DNA of 64,000 nt from Plotosus lineatus (taxonomy: Eukaryota > Chordata > Actinopteri > Siluriformes > Plotosidae). The translations under genes were made by a program, and so were the position numbers. This document shows, in pieces, positions 32,655 to 43,850 of the stretch (position 1 is its first letter; every line of letters begins with the position of its first letter). The notes beneath the pieces are model-generated. The model had not been told where the DNA came from and searched no databases. It was given only the letters and a program-made list of their open reading frames with translations. The stretch lies in contig CM045750.1 of NCBI GenBank assembly GCA_024760905.1, positions 15,524,419-15,588,418 of the forward strand, given 5' to 3'.

Positions 32655-32985
32655 TAAGGTTAGGTAGGTAAGGTAAAGATAGGTAAAGTCTGTTGGGCTT
32701 TTTACACCCGAGCCCAGTGGCTCATCAGGCCGGTGCTTATCCCCGGTTTCCGTAGAGTGAAGCAACCAGGAGTTCAACATCTCCTGGATGGGACGCTAGT
32801 CCATCGCAGGTCACCTTCCCAGTATATTTTTGCTGGTACCCATTTATACTGCTTGGTGAACAGAGGCATACTTGTGGTTGAGACCTTGCCCAGTGGTCCT
32901 AGCACAGTGGGAGTCGAACTGGGATTTGAACACACAACCTCCCGATCAGGAGCCCAGCACCTGAACCACTACGCCACCGGCCCCA
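32655..32985 (-). mobile_element. SINE-C
   Basis: Same order as 30145-30456: 'aggtaaagtctgttgggctt', 'ggatgggacgctagtccatc', 'gtttatactgct'-type, head 'cactacgccaccggcccca'. The left flank has a short ggtaag(g) microrepeat. Confidence 0.9.
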
Positions 32986-32992
32986 CGAGTAA

Positions 32993-33342
32993 GGGCAGTG
33001 GTAGCCTGGTGGTAAAAGGTGCTGGATCGCTGATCCTAGGGTTGGGGGTTGGAGTCCCAAACTCCACAAGGCTGTCCATGTGCCCCCAGTGGAGCTAACT
33101 GGGTTATCAAAGGCCGGCCATGTCTCTCACCGTCTATGGTGAGAGGTGTAAAAGAACCATTGCTGACTTTCGTAAAAAGAGTAGCTGCATAGCCATCAGC
33201 GTGTTTCTGCCCCTTGCGAAGCGTTGTGTCAGGAAGGGCATCCAACGTAAAAACCTACGCCAAATCAAACATGCGGCTCACAGATTCGCTATGGCGACCC
33301 GAGGAAAAAAAAAAATGGAACAGCCGAAAGGAAAAGAAAAAG
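32993..33342 (+). mobile_element. SINE-B with Meta-like tail
   Basis: Head 'gggcagtggtagcctggtgg', B-box-like 'ttgggggttggagtcc', body 'ctgggttatcaaaggccggc', tail 'caggaagggcatccaacgta' and 'aacagccgaaaggaaaag'. It lies eight bases after the head of the preceding SINE-C. Confidence 0.92.
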
Positions 33343-33634
33343 ATCTGATCAAGGTGTACCCTCACTGAGTCTCGGCTGAGAAAGGCATGTCTTTTCGGCG
33401 AGTAATTCACATCAATACAAGTTACTGGCAGCAGTAGACAAAGTGCTACAGAAGGCATAACAGCTAAACTCTGGCAATCTTAGATTGTAGCGATTGCACT
33501 CCAGAGTTATACAGAATGGTGTGAAAATAAAAACATCCACTGTGTTGTATTTCTGCAGCTAGAAATTGTCTTGCTGATGAGAGACGTAAGAGGAGAATGA
33601 CCAGACAGATTCACGTTAACAGTAAGGATTTCAT

Positions 33635-33968
33635 TCCTTCATTCAACTGCTTAATCCGACCAGCTGACACTGAGCGAAGGTGTCCCTTGCCGAGCCAGGA
33701 CCTTCTCGCTTTGAGGTAAACATGCTAACCTCTATGCCACCCGTTTATGTAACTCGAATAACATGACACCTCTGTGCTGTTGTACTCATCATCTTATTTC
33801 AAGCACTCTTACTACAGTTTTCACAGATGTTCACATCTGGTTACTAAGAAAGGTTTTTTGTTCTTTTTCAGGAAACTGTGCAAGCATGGAAAGAACATGC
33901 AAACTTCACACAAAAACACGCATGCCCAGAACTCGAACCCAGGAGCGTCTTACTGTGATGCAAACTCG
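33635..33968 (-). mobile_element. Two SINE-A shards, reverse
   Basis: 33635-33748 joins tail to head with the middle deleted. 33865-33968 has 'agaacatgcaaacttcacac' and 'ctcgaacccaggagcgtctt'. Between them (33750-33860) is unassigned. Confidence 0.65.
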
Positions 33969-34043
33969 TAATAAGTGGAGTGTTTTAATTATGGGTTAAA
34001 AAAAAAATTGTAATCAAGGTAAATAATTATTGCTGGTTACTAA

Positions 34044-34250
34044 AAGGGCGACACTGTATGTAGTGGCTAACATGTCCACCTCAAAGCAAAAGGGTCCCAA
34101 GCTTGATACCTGAGATTGACTCTTTTTTTTTTTTTTTGCGGACTTTGCATGTTCTCCTTGTGCTTGCATGGATTTCCGCCAGTATCTCTGGCATCCACTC
34201 ACAGTATAAAAACAATCACTTTAGGCTAACTGGATATTTCAATTTGCACC
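34044..34250 (+). mobile_element. SINE-A, tail replaced
   Basis: 'gcgacactgtatgtagtggc' to 'gcaccttagta'. It then passes directly into the MITE arm at 34262. Confidence 0.7.
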
Positions 34251-34261
34251 TTAGTATATAT

Positions 34262-34474
34262 ATGTGTGTGTGTGTACTGTATTTATGTTTTATTTATATC
34301 TTATGCATTATTTTTTAATGTTTAATTGTCATTATAAGCATTTAGAGCATTGAATATGTATTTATTGATTTTATATACACATATACATGTACATATACGT
34401 CAGTCGGGGGGGGATCGATCCTACTTCACGGTAATCGGCGGTCGTGAGGTAGTCTCGGTCCCCGTTAACCGCGG

Positions 34475-34525
<51 letters not shown>

Positions 34526-34778
34526 CACACACACACATATGCATACATACACATAGGGATCTCTCACTTTCTGAGGTTAATTGGGACCACACGACCATCG
34601 AAATCCGTGAAGTAGGACCCCCCCCCCCAACCCCGCCTCATGACTGACGTATACGTACATGTATGTGTATATAATATGAATAAATACATATTCAATGCTA
34701 TAAATGCTTATAACAACAATTGAACATTAAAAAAATATCATAAGATGTAAATAAAATATAAATACACACACATACAGA
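34262..34778. repeat. Long imperfect inverted repeat made of two MITE fragments
   Basis: Left arm 34262-34475 and right arm 34555-34778 are imperfect reverse complements (roughly 85-90% by eye). Shared blocks are 'tttattgattttatataca' type, 'attataagcatttagagcat' and 'gatcctacttcacgg'. The loop is an A-run plus (TA)n(CA)n at 34474-34545. Both arms belong to the family seen at 19148-19611. Confidence 0.85.
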
Positions 34779-35086
34779 TGGTATTGCATGAGAAGAAGAC
34801 AACACACATACATACGCACACACGCATGCGCAGATGCGCGTGCACACACAGATGCAAAAATATAACTAGGTTTGATGGGAGATTTTGGGTTGTTTTTTGT
34901 TGGTTTAGGGTTTTTTTTTTTTGCATAATTGGCCTTGTTTTTGTGGCATTTTCCTTAACCTTTTCCCCAATTCTTCCTGAATTTCCTTATTTTTTTTAAT
35001 TTAATGAATATTTATTTTTCTTTATTTTTTAACCCGCGATGCACTAAAGCCGCATGAATTGAAGCGCAAAGTAGCGAGGGATCCCG
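34555..35086 (-). mobile_element. GGGATCCCTC-family Tigger-like MITE, reverse
   Basis: Ends AGGGATCTCTCACTTTC (left) and AAAGTAGCGAGGGATCCC (right), about 530 bp. It includes the right arm of the inverted repeat and an AT-rich interior. Confidence 0.75.
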
Positions 35087-35089
35087 GTA

Positions 35090-36115
35090 CATATATATGT
35101 ATACACATACAGTACACACATGACAAGTCGATTTGAAAATTAAACTTTTTATAGCAAAATGTATTTAATTTAATTTTTGTTCTTCAAAAGAACAGTTGAG
35201 AGAGTTGTGAACTAAATATCATGAATCAAATAGAATAGTGTGATACATTACATGTCTCACTCTCAATGAGCAACGTAGCATGAGATGACAAGCTAATTAA
35301 TTCGCAAAGTGATAAATTAATCATAGGTTACAAATGTGGAACTTTTTCCTGTCAAAAGCGAGATATATACAAAACTTCATCTATTTGGAGCTACATTCAA
35401 TCAGGACCACAGGATTATTGCGATCATGCATACATTCACTCGCGCTTCCAAAAAAAAACAAAAAAAACAATCTGCTAACCCAAAAGATTCAGACCGAGTG
35501 TGTACCTGCCAGATCCCTGGAGGAAACTCAGATTCCTGCCAAGCAAGGTTATCAGTGCACTGCAATAAACGGACTACATTCATTAACAAGCCCTGGAGCC
35601 GAGAGGGTCTTCCAAATCCCCAGAGCTCAATGTGTCTTCTCTCACTTTTATGTGCTAAAGATTAAAGCTAAAGGCCACTTCCCTGTGCTCACACGCCCAT
35701 TTTTACATCCTCCCCTGTCTCACATCTTTCCCTTTCTTGCTTAACTGCTACACTGGTACCGGGCTTTCTCTTTATTTTGTTGAGGAACCATGTAACTGTG
35801 CACCTTTCAATTTTTTCGAAGAAAAATTTAAAGGTTAGAGCTCTGTGCATTGTGCCTTAATATTTTCTATAAGCAGCCCAAGGGGAAGAAAAAAAAACAA
35901 ATACAAAAAAAAAAAAAACCAAAGGAAAGAACTAGGTGGTGTTCTCTGTTGGATCATATCGCCACTGGATATTGGTTTTTTTTGTTTGTTTGTTTTTAAA
36001 GCTAGCTGTTTTGTCCTTCAAAGGCAACGGCATGCATCAAAACATGCGAGGAGTATAAAATATTAGTGGTTTATATCTTATGTGTATTTTCCTTTCTATG
36101 TGTGGGTTTTAAATG
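35090..36115. other. Repeat-poor 1 kb, no gene confirmed
   Basis: Two overlapping open frames (136 and 109 codons near 35335) have no recognised domain and probably arise by chance. A-rich runs at 35450-35470 and 35890-35920. Confidence 0.4.
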
Positions 36116-36130
36116 TTCATTATTGTGGTA

Positions 36131-36433
36131 GGTAAGTCTGTTGGGTTTTTACACCCGAGCCTAGTGGCTCATCAGGCCGGTGCTTATCCCCGGTTCACGT
36201 AGCGTGAAGCAACCAAGAGTTCAACTTATTCTGGACGGGACGCTAGTCCATCACAGGTTATCTTCCCAGTATATTTTTACTGGTACCCATTTATACTGCT
36301 GGGTGCACAGAGACACACTTGTGGTTGAGACCTTGCCCAGGGGTCTTAGCACAGTGGGGGTCTCAGTGGGATTTGAACTCACAACCTCCCGATTATGAGC
36401 CCAGCTCTCTAACCACTACACCACCAGCCCCAC
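36131..36433 (-). mobile_element. SINE-C, complete, perfect 14-bp TSD
   Basis: 303 bp. The TSD tcattattgtggta is exact at 36117-36130 and 36434-36447. The head complement has GTGGTGTAGTGGTTAGAGAG and 'gagttcaaatccca'. Confidence 0.93.
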
Positions 36434-36449
36434 TCATTATTGTGGTACA

Positions 36450-36775
36450 ATACTTTATTAGATTTAAAGGAATGCATTCCCTCGCCAGGTGGAATCATCC
36501 ACAATGTCTTTCTGAAACCATTTGCTTACTCCTGTACACGAGTGTGAATGATCTCCGAACCAGGTGCCATGATATTAATAAACATCACCATCGTTTTTAT
36601 GTCACTTGAAATCGTTTCCCTTCATCCGTCATTCAACATTTGATCTCAACATCAATTTATAGAAAATGGGAAGGTCTATCTGATATGCACAAAATTATTA
36701 TTGTTATTAAAAACAGACATAGGAACAAAAAACAAATTAAGATGTAGAATAGGTCAATAAGATATACTAAGCCTG
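36450..36775. other. Unassigned sequence
   Basis: No repeat recognised. A 96-codon frame overlaps the SINE-C edge and is rejected. Confidence 0.4.
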
Positions 36776-36779
36776 TGAG

Positions 36780-37055
36780 CATGGCAGCACTGTGGCATAG
36801 TGGTTCAAGTCAATGCGCTTGTTCTCTGCATGCATGGGTTTGCTCGGAGTACAGTTTCCTCCCACAGTTCAAAGACATGCATATTAGGCTAATTGGCTGT
36901 CCCAAATTGCTTCAAGATGTGCATGTGGGTATAAATGGTTATGTTTTGTTTACCCTGCAAGGGTCTGGTGAGCCTCCACCCAGTGTTGGTTGACATAGGC
37001 ACCAGCCTCACTGTGACCCTAGGAGGATGAAACAGTTCAGTAAATGAGCAGGAGT
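36780..37055 (+). mobile_element. SINE-A, internally shortened
   Basis: 'agcactgtggcatagtggtt' then a short head, 'tcctcccacagttcaaagac', tail 'cagcctcactgtgaccctag', ending 'aatgagcagg'. Confidence 0.75.
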
Positions 37056-37436
37056 GAGTGAGTAAATCTGTCAGTAGGGTTGGTTGAAGATAAAATATAC
37101 ACACTATTCAATAATTAATGGGCCCTGTAATAACCGTCTCTAAAGATGCAGCCCAAGAATAAAAGAAGCCTTCATTAAATAGAGTACAATGGAATGTATT
37201 CTACACGTCCATCCGTGAATTTATACACATTATACACGTGAATATGGTATTTGGCATAATCACATCCCACAGTTTGATCAACACCCTGCTCCAGTAAAAT
37301 GATCAGTCCATGCTAAGTATACTCAAATCCAATCATCTTATTGTAATAATAAATAAATTACACGAGCTGACATCTTATGTTTTGGATTATTTGTTTCCTT
37401 TCCCTCAAGTAAGAGAAAGAACAGAAAAGGGGCAGG

Positions 37437-37437
<1 letters not shown>

Positions 37438-37477
<40 letters not shown>
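37438..37477 (+). repeat. (TAA)n microsatellite
   Basis: About 13 AAT units. Confidence 0.97.
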
Positions 37478-37479
<2 letters not shown>

Positions 37480-37489
37480 TAATCATAAT

Positions 37490-38000
37490 AAGACCATACA
37501 GGCCTTTACAATAAAGCCCTGACAGGTCACAATGTGGCAACACATACCGATTTCATCCATGCTTTGCTTGGCGGCTTGAGGTTTCTGGAGAAGACAGTGT
37601 GTCGGCAAACATGTGAAAGCTTTATGGGCATAATCTCGTTAATCACACGCTCCATGTTCCCATTTAAACACTTCAGCGAGAGAGTTTTAGATGATAAAAA
37701 GTCTCAGCTTTCAAGAAGCATGACTCATCATTCGCCAGATAAATAAATTCATTTAGCATGATTCCTCCCCCATGTTTGCGTCTGCGACATACATTACCAT
37801 CTGCACGCCTGCAGTATGTATCAGAGAAATATGGTACCCTGATTTCAGTTTTAAAAAGCCAACTAAGTCTAATGGAAGAAAATTGGCATAATGTATAATG
37901 GAAGGTCTCCTGTAGCAGCTATAATTAGATATTTGCATCATTACTGTAAGCGAGCCAGAGAATCAATCTTTAAAAAGATCATTATTCTAGAATTATTGAA
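37490..38000. other. Repeat-free block, strongest candidate conserved noncoding element
   Basis: About 500 bp with no repeat, no CpG island and no open frame of interest. It is rich in developmental-type binding cores, for example 'ataattagatatttgcatca' (TAATTA next to an octamer-like ATTTGCAT) and 'ctcgttaatcacacgctcc'. Typical of fish enhancers in texture, but conservation is untested. Confidence 0.4.
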
Positions 38001-38094
38001 GAATTACCTGACACATTTGAAGTACTAGATAGAAACAGTGAGTTAACAACCATGAATGAATAAATGAGGAAATACATACATATATAATATTTAT

Positions 38095-38166
38095 ATAAAA
38101 TATATACCGCCACTTAAATCACCACCTTATTGTGGAGGGGTTTGCATGTCATAATGATCTGAGGAA

Positions 38167-38230
<64 letters not shown>

Positions 38231-38237
38231 CACACAC

Positions 38238-38288
<51 letters not shown>

Positions 38289-38422
38289 CATTATATATAT
38301 ATATAAATATATATACATATACATATATATATATATATATAAATATATACACACATACATATACATACATACACATATATTATATATATATATAAATATA
38401 TATACATACACATATACATACA

Positions 38423-38488
<66 letters not shown>

Positions 38489-38548
38489 CACATACATATA
38501 TATACACACACACATTATATATACATACATACACACATATATACACAC

Positions 38549-38587
<39 letters not shown>

Positions 38588-38600
38588 AAACTATTATACA
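38095..38600. repeat. Long (TA)n-based microsatellite with CA interruptions
   Basis: About 500 bp of TA repeats with CATA/CACA punctuation. All open frames here (up to 170 codons of Tyr/Ile/Val) are artefacts. Likely to be misassembled in length. Confidence 0.95.
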
Positions 38601-38604
38601 TATA

Positions 38605-39540
38605 CACATATGTGTGTGTAAAATGAAAAAAAAAATAAAAAAAGAAACAAACAGTCTCTCTCTCTGTGTGTTACTCAATTCCATCCTGCAAAAACATCAG
38701 AGCTGAAAACATATGATGCAGCACAGCTCCTATATCTAAACCCAACAGAGTGAAATCGTTATTGATTCAAAAAGAACTGAGGAATAAATGGGTCAATTAA
38801 GGTTTTTTAATGATAGCGCTTGTGTGTATCTACCAAAGAACAAAATAAAATCTTTATCAAGCAGCAGAGCCATGGACTTCATTTAAGATATTTTGTCTAT
38901 GTAAAGCATGGATTCTGGTGAGACATCACAGACTATAATTTCCAGACCAAGGCTGCACTGCTGAATAACTAACTCTGGCTTTTAAAAGAGCAGTAACCTT
39001 CACAAGATAAAACAAAACACAGTACAGTGCAAACTATGCAGCCCAAAACCTGTTAAGTACCCACTACTATTATAACACATGGATGGTAAAGTGGCGAACA
39101 GATTCAGCAGACAAAATCAAGACACAGATCGGCTCCCTGTGTCCACACAAGTTGATTTTCTTGTTTCTCTCAAAAACATTCCACAAAGTGAACTGCTCAT
39201 GCTAAATTGTACAGGTGATAAATGAGTGTTTTAGAGATCACAGACAGTAGTATAGTGTACCTCCAGAGCAAAGCTTCATCGGCATGGAACATGACTTGGA
39301 TGATTGTCTGTAGAACAAGAAACCCAATAAGGTGCCATGTCGCTAAATTGATGCCTATTCTCTGGTATGTATCGATGATGGCAGGCAGGAATAAAAAGAT
39401 TAATTAATAACTATTTAAAAAATGAAGAATATTAATTCATAATGAACCTTCCAGAAATAAAGGGTCACACCTAACCACGAGTCAGACTGTAACAGAATAA
39501 AAAGGAAAAAGAAAACCCATAATTTAACTCAGGAAGGCAG
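38605..39540. other. Repeat-poor AT-rich stretch
   Basis: No transposon termini. A minus-strand open stretch of about 63 codons (39187-39390) has no recognised domain. Nothing else to report. Confidence 0.35.
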
Positions 39541-39559
39541 ACACACTTTCACTGACCCG

Positions 39560-39650
39560 AACAACATGGAACATGAACTTAAATGGATAATTAAACTAAC
39601 AAGACAGGTGATACAAACGAAGGTGGAAATCTGTGCATGAAAGATGGTGA
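39560..39650 (-). repeat. Dispersed repeat, partner of 3005-3085
   Basis: The complement contains 'gtatcacctgtcttgttagt' and 'ttaattatccatttaa'. Family unidentified. Confidence 0.6.
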
Positions 39651-39949
39651 AAAGAAATCTCAGTGCTAACCTTTCCTTCTTCTGCTGCAGGTCGTAGTTG
39701 GGAAAACCAGGGGTGTCTGTCTGTCTGTCTGTCGCTAAATTTGAATCAGCCCTTAAGAATGCCACACTACTTATAACACCAAGCCTAAATCGATATAACA
39801 AGTCATCATATCTTCAGAGGCTCAGAAGTAAATAGACAACTGACTGACAGCAGTTTCTTTATAAGATGATGAATCAACTAAGATTGAATTTGCAGTTGAT
39901 ACTGTTAATGGGAAATCTCAAGTGTGTTCCACTGAGTAAAAAAGGCCAT

Positions 39950-40445
39950 CATGAGAATTAAAAATAAATACAGCAATCAGAGGAATAGCAGAAACAATTT
40001 GGCAAATTCTTAAACAAGGAGCTCAGCAACTCAGCAAAAAAAAAAAAAAGACCTGGCAGAGCACAGAAGACACCAACACTGGGTGAAGAGTTAAACAGTG
40101 TAATTTATTCCTTGCTGAAGACAAACCAACATGAACTTGCATTAGAATGATAGGAAGAGAAATGTAAGAAGTAAAAAGGAAAGGAAAGGTTCATGATCCA
40201 AAGCATATCCTATCATCTGTCAAACATGATGGGCATGGGCATGTACAGTTGCCAGTAGAACTGGGTCACTAGTATTTATTGATGGAACAACTGACAGAAA
40301 AAAACAGGATGAATGCTTAAGCGCATAGATCAATACTGTATAGTGAAGCGTATAGATCGATACTTTCTGCTCAGATTCAGTCAAATGTTAAAAAAATTGA
40401 AGTGGCCACAAAAATAGACAAATTTCTAAAGACACAAGACATACA
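39950..40445 (+). pseudogene. Tc1/mariner-like transposase remnant
   Basis: Colinear shreds of a fish Tc1-like transposase. The DNA-binding-domain region at about 39985-40030 reads GIAETIWQILKQ, followed by an RPGR-like linker at about 40060. A large deletion follows. Then comes the catalytic-core region: HDPKHILSSVKH (40207-40245), the beta-strand block AWACTVASRTGSLVFIDGTT (40246-40305) and ILSAQIQSN (about 40362-40390). Frames change between blocks, and the second and third acidic catalytic residues are not preserved. No terminal inverted repeats were found. Confidence 0.75.
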
Positions 40446-40454
40446 CTTACTCAT

Positions 40455-40722
40455 GTCTGGCTGAACAACTTAATCCTACTAGCTTATGGGGAGACTGGAG
40501 CCCATCTCAGCTACCAGTCCATTGCAGGGCCAGCACACAAACACCTCGGGGCAATTTTAAATAACCAATTAGCCTATGTGCATGACTTTGTACATGGGAT
40601 TAAACTGAAGTACCAAGAGGAGACCCACACAAGCAAGGAACGACCATGCAAATTCCACACGGAAATAGATTGAACCTTTCTTGCTGTAAAATGAACATCG
40701 ACGCCACCGCACCGTCACCATG
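40455..40722 (-). mobile_element. SINE-A
   Basis: Reverse copy from 'caacttaatcctactagctt' to 'aaatgaacatcgacgccacc'. Confidence 0.75.
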
Positions 40723-40724
40723 AA

Positions 40725-41398
40725 AACAATTCAGAAACATAAATCTGTGAGTTGGTCTTGGAGACAAAAGCTATTGTTAGAAACAGAAAAATAAGCACTT
40801 TTTGACCAATCAGAGTGAAGAATTCAAAATCACAGAGCTATGAAAGTTTGTTTGCAGGTGAACTGCTCTCTACAATTCAGAGCACAGGTTTTAATAGAGT
40901 TTTAAATCCCGACTGAGTCGTGCATTGATTTTGTGTCCTGCAACTATTTCTGTGTTAAATCTGATCTTGCTGCAAAATCCATCAACATCCAAGTCTTAAC
41001 CCCCAGGCAAAGGTAATCAGGTTTTGAGCTCCAATGTCCCGTGCTTTACTCAAAATCATGGTACTGTAACATCTATTTTTCCCCAAGAACCTCCTGCACC
41101 ATTAGTCACAACACAGCCCAAAGCGTTAATGATCCACCACCATATGTGTGCATTCCCTTGTATACACTCCAAATTTTGTGTTCAACTGCTGGCATGTTTA
41201 CAACTGTTCCTCCAACGTCCCAATTCTGCTTAAAGTGGAGATAGAATGCTTTTTCCATTTCTAATGAACCATAAATATTTTTAGAGTCTGGAACAGACAT
41301 GTTAGACGATGCCAGATTGTCAAACATTGAGGTAAAAGCATGGTTAGGTCTTCCCTCCTGGCTGCTTGAGCTTGGGTGTAAACACCACATTTTTGCTG
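40725..41398. other. Unassigned, no gene
   Basis: Short frames only; no repeat recognised. Confidence 0.4.
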
Positions 41399-41401
41399 AT
41401 A

Positions 41402-42153
41402 CAGTGGTACCTCACCTTACGATAGTCCCAGCAAACGAAAAATCCAGGTTACAAAAAACATTTTCCAAAATTTTTTGTCTTTGAATACGAAACAAGTTCT
41501 CCTTACAAAACGCGCCAAACGCGCCATTCAAATAATGCACGAGCTGCTCTCCCATAACTATCTTCCAACATCCCGCCCCGCTGGCCTCTCATTGGCTAGG
41601 AGGGATGACGCAGCTCCCTCCCATTGGCTATTATGGAGCTGCATCTCCCATGATGCTTTTTGTGTAAAGGACAGAGTTGCTGTTGATTCATGAGATTTTT
41701 GAGTGTGCTCACTGCTCTTGACCTTCCAGAAACATTTGTAAGATTATAACAATGCTAAGAAGACATGGTCAACACACACGCGCACGTACACACACACACG
41801 CGCGCGTATACACACACACACACACGCGCGCGTACACACACACACACACACACGCGCGTGCGCTTCAGATGATTTCCGGTGTGAGTGAAAAGAAGAAGCA
41901 GGCTCATGGCATGTGGTTGAGTGATATCGCAAAGGAATATGGCCAAACCCATCTACCATTGGTACGATGTTGAAGCTGAAGGAGGTCTTAAAAGGTATAC
42001 TTTTATCATTTTTAAAGGGTTTAGGGAGTAGTATTGGGGGCCTTGGAACGAATCACAGATTTTACATGTAAAAATGCGGTTCAATTTACAAAAAATCCAG
42101 GTTAAGAAAAAGGCTCTTGAACGGATTAATTTCGTAAGGTGAGGGTACCACTG
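41402..42153 (+). mobile_element. Tigger/pogo-like element
   Basis: CAGTGGTACCTCACCTTACG left end, complementary right end, TA at 41400-41401 and 42154-42155. One CCAAT unit (41577-41640). Transposase N-terminal relic at 41866-41960 with SEKKK and LSDIAKEYG, the CENP-B-type helix-turn-helix. A (CA/CG)n run (41776-41863) sits in the start region of that frame. Confidence 0.9.
41752..41973 (+). pseudogene. Tigger transposase N-terminal relic with microsatellite
   Basis: 73-codon open frame: a Thr/His/Arg repeat coded by (CA/CG)n, then MISGVSEKKKQAHG and LSDIAKEYGQ, recognisable as the helix-turn-helix start of the family. Not functional: short, with no catalytic domain. Confidence 0.7.
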
Positions 42154-42159
42154 TATTTT

Positions 42160-42515
42160 GGGGAGAGGCTCACGAGTGCACCACAGCGTGCAAGGCCTTC
42201 TAATTATCTGGCCTTCCCCCACTGCCCCCATACACACCAGTATCTCCGCCCATTCAGGCACACTGAGTAGAGAGTTTTCAAGTGACCAATAGAGCAGAGT
42301 TGGAACAGAGAGCTGAAAACACATAATTTGGAGCAGGAAACCAAACAGGCCATCCAGCTCACATTCTCAAAATCAGCATATCAGATAGAGGTGGGAAAGA
42401 AGAACGGTGGAGGATTTTTTTTTTGGGGGGGGGGAATAGAAACCATACTCTGGTCCTCTACTGGTGTCCAAAATAAAACATATACAAGTACAAAAAAAGG
42501 GAATACCATCTCATT
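42160..42515. other. Unassigned sequence
   Basis: Includes a short G-run at 42426-42435. No gene. Confidence 0.4.
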
Positions 42516-42519
42516 CATT

Positions 42520-42832
42520 CATTGTAGAAAGCATTTAATCCTATTAGGATCGCAGGGAAGCTAAACCCTATCTCAGCTGACATTGCAAGGCCAACACAAA
42601 CAACTATTACCCACATTCTCAGACCTAGGGGCAATTTAGAACAGTTAACTAGTCTAATGTGAATGACTTTGAACTGTCGGAGGAACCTCAGGACCCAGAA
42701 AAAAAAAAAAAAATCCCACAACCACATGCAATGCCTTCCATAAAAAATACTCTTGCCAAGCCCAGGACTCTAACCTAGAACCTTCTTGCTATGAGGCAGA
42801 CATGCTAAACACTATGCCACCCTGCCACCTGG
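42520..42832 (-). mobile_element. SINE-A
   Basis: Reverse copy from 'agcatttaatcctattagga' to 'cactatgccaccctgccacc'. An A-run at about 42700 replaces part of the middle. Confidence 0.75.
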
Positions 42833-43049
42833 GTATAATACAGTGTCTGACCTTTACCAATTTAAATTGTATGGTCAAAGTGCATCTCGTTCCTTTAAAG
42901 GTTTTTAATTTTCTTCAGAGTGCTGAAAGAAGAAATTATTTTGCATGAGTAAAACCTAATATTTAATTAAAGGCAACAATACAGGGATTCAGATTCTGAG
43001 CACTTTTAGTCTCAAATGAGAATTTTTAATAATAGACCTCGGCAGTGTA

Positions 43050-43270
43050 ATATGGCATCAATATACAAACATCACTGTGCGTTTTTACGCATTTCTCCTC
43101 ACTATAAAAATATTTTAGATATATAAAATAAATATCAGGTTTGCTATTAATATGGATCCAGTTTTTAGAAGCATCCCCACCAAATTAAATATCCTGATTC
43201 GGTTTGTGCTTCAGCACACATGTTCCATCATTAAATACAAAAGTGAGAAACTGTAACTTATTCATTTAGA
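43050..43270 (+). repeat. Dispersed repeat, unoccupied copy of 58820-59430
   Basis: 'tacaaacatcactgtgcgtt', 'tattttagatatataaaa' and 'aaatatcctgattcggtttg' are shared with 58820-58973 and 59345-59430. The copy here is uninterrupted and gives the empty site for the SINE at 58974. Confidence 0.85.
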
Positions 43271-43572
43271 GCCTCTCTCAGACAACACTGCACGAAGCTG
43301 AGGTACACCTTGAACAGCTCGCCAGTCCATTGCAGGACCAACACACACACACACACTCGCACCTTTATACTGACACCCAAGGGCAATTTAGGAACAGCCA
43401 ATTAGTCTCATATGCATGTCTTTAGAAACTGGACTACCCGGAAAAAACCCACTCAAGCATGGACAGTACATAGAAACTCCACACAAAAACACCATCGCCG
43501 AGCCCAAGACTCAAACCGAGGACTTTGCTATGAGGTAGATGTGCCAACGACTGCACCACCGTGCCACCCAGA
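43271..43572 (-). mobile_element. SINE-A
   Basis: Reverse copy: 'agcctctctcagacaacact', 'cagtccattgcaggaccaac', head 'ctgcaccaccgtgccaccc'. Confidence 0.8.
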
Positions 43573-43651
43573 ACTGTAACAGTTGTCGTGAAATCATTGG
43601 CTTTACCTTTAAGATCAGTGAGAACCTAATTACTGCTGCCTATTCATGTCT

Positions 43652-43850
43652 CGGGGCGACACGGTGGCGTAGTGGTTAGCACGTCCGCCTCACAGCAAGA
43701 AGGCCTGGGTTCGATTCCCGGCCTAGGCATTTCTGTGTGGCGTTTGCATATTCTCACGTTGGTTTCCTCTGGGTACTCCAGTTTCCTCCCACGGTCCAAA
43801 AACATGCACAGTAGGCTAATTGGCTGTTCTAAATTGCCCGTAGGTTCGCA
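43652..43850 (+). mobile_element. SINE-A head, recent subfamily
   Basis: 'gcgacacggtggcgtagtgg' with B-box 'gggttcgattcc'. It stops after 'attgcccgtaggt' and continues as unrelated sequence at 43851. Confidence 0.85.

Noticed and set aside
35334..35744. 136-codon frame
   Set aside because: An overlapping 109-codon frame in another phase is equally good; neither shows a domain.
38172..38684. 170-codon Tyr/Ile-rich minus-strand frame
   Set aside because: Translation of a TA/CA microsatellite.
39187..39390. Hydrophobic minus-strand frame of about 63 codons with a polypyrimidine stretch upstream
   Set aside because: It looked exon-like but matches nothing I recognise and has no convincing acceptor/donor pair.
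40010..40090. Possible Tc1 transposase C-terminus (QQL...WQS-like residues)
   Set aside because: Nucleotide order fits the N-terminal linker region of the same Tc1-like family, colinear with the core downstream, so no rearrangement is needed.
43665..43725. tRNA genes at SINE heads (here and in other SINE-A to SINE-E copies)
   Set aside because: Pol III box-like motifs lie in SINE context with no cloverleaf.
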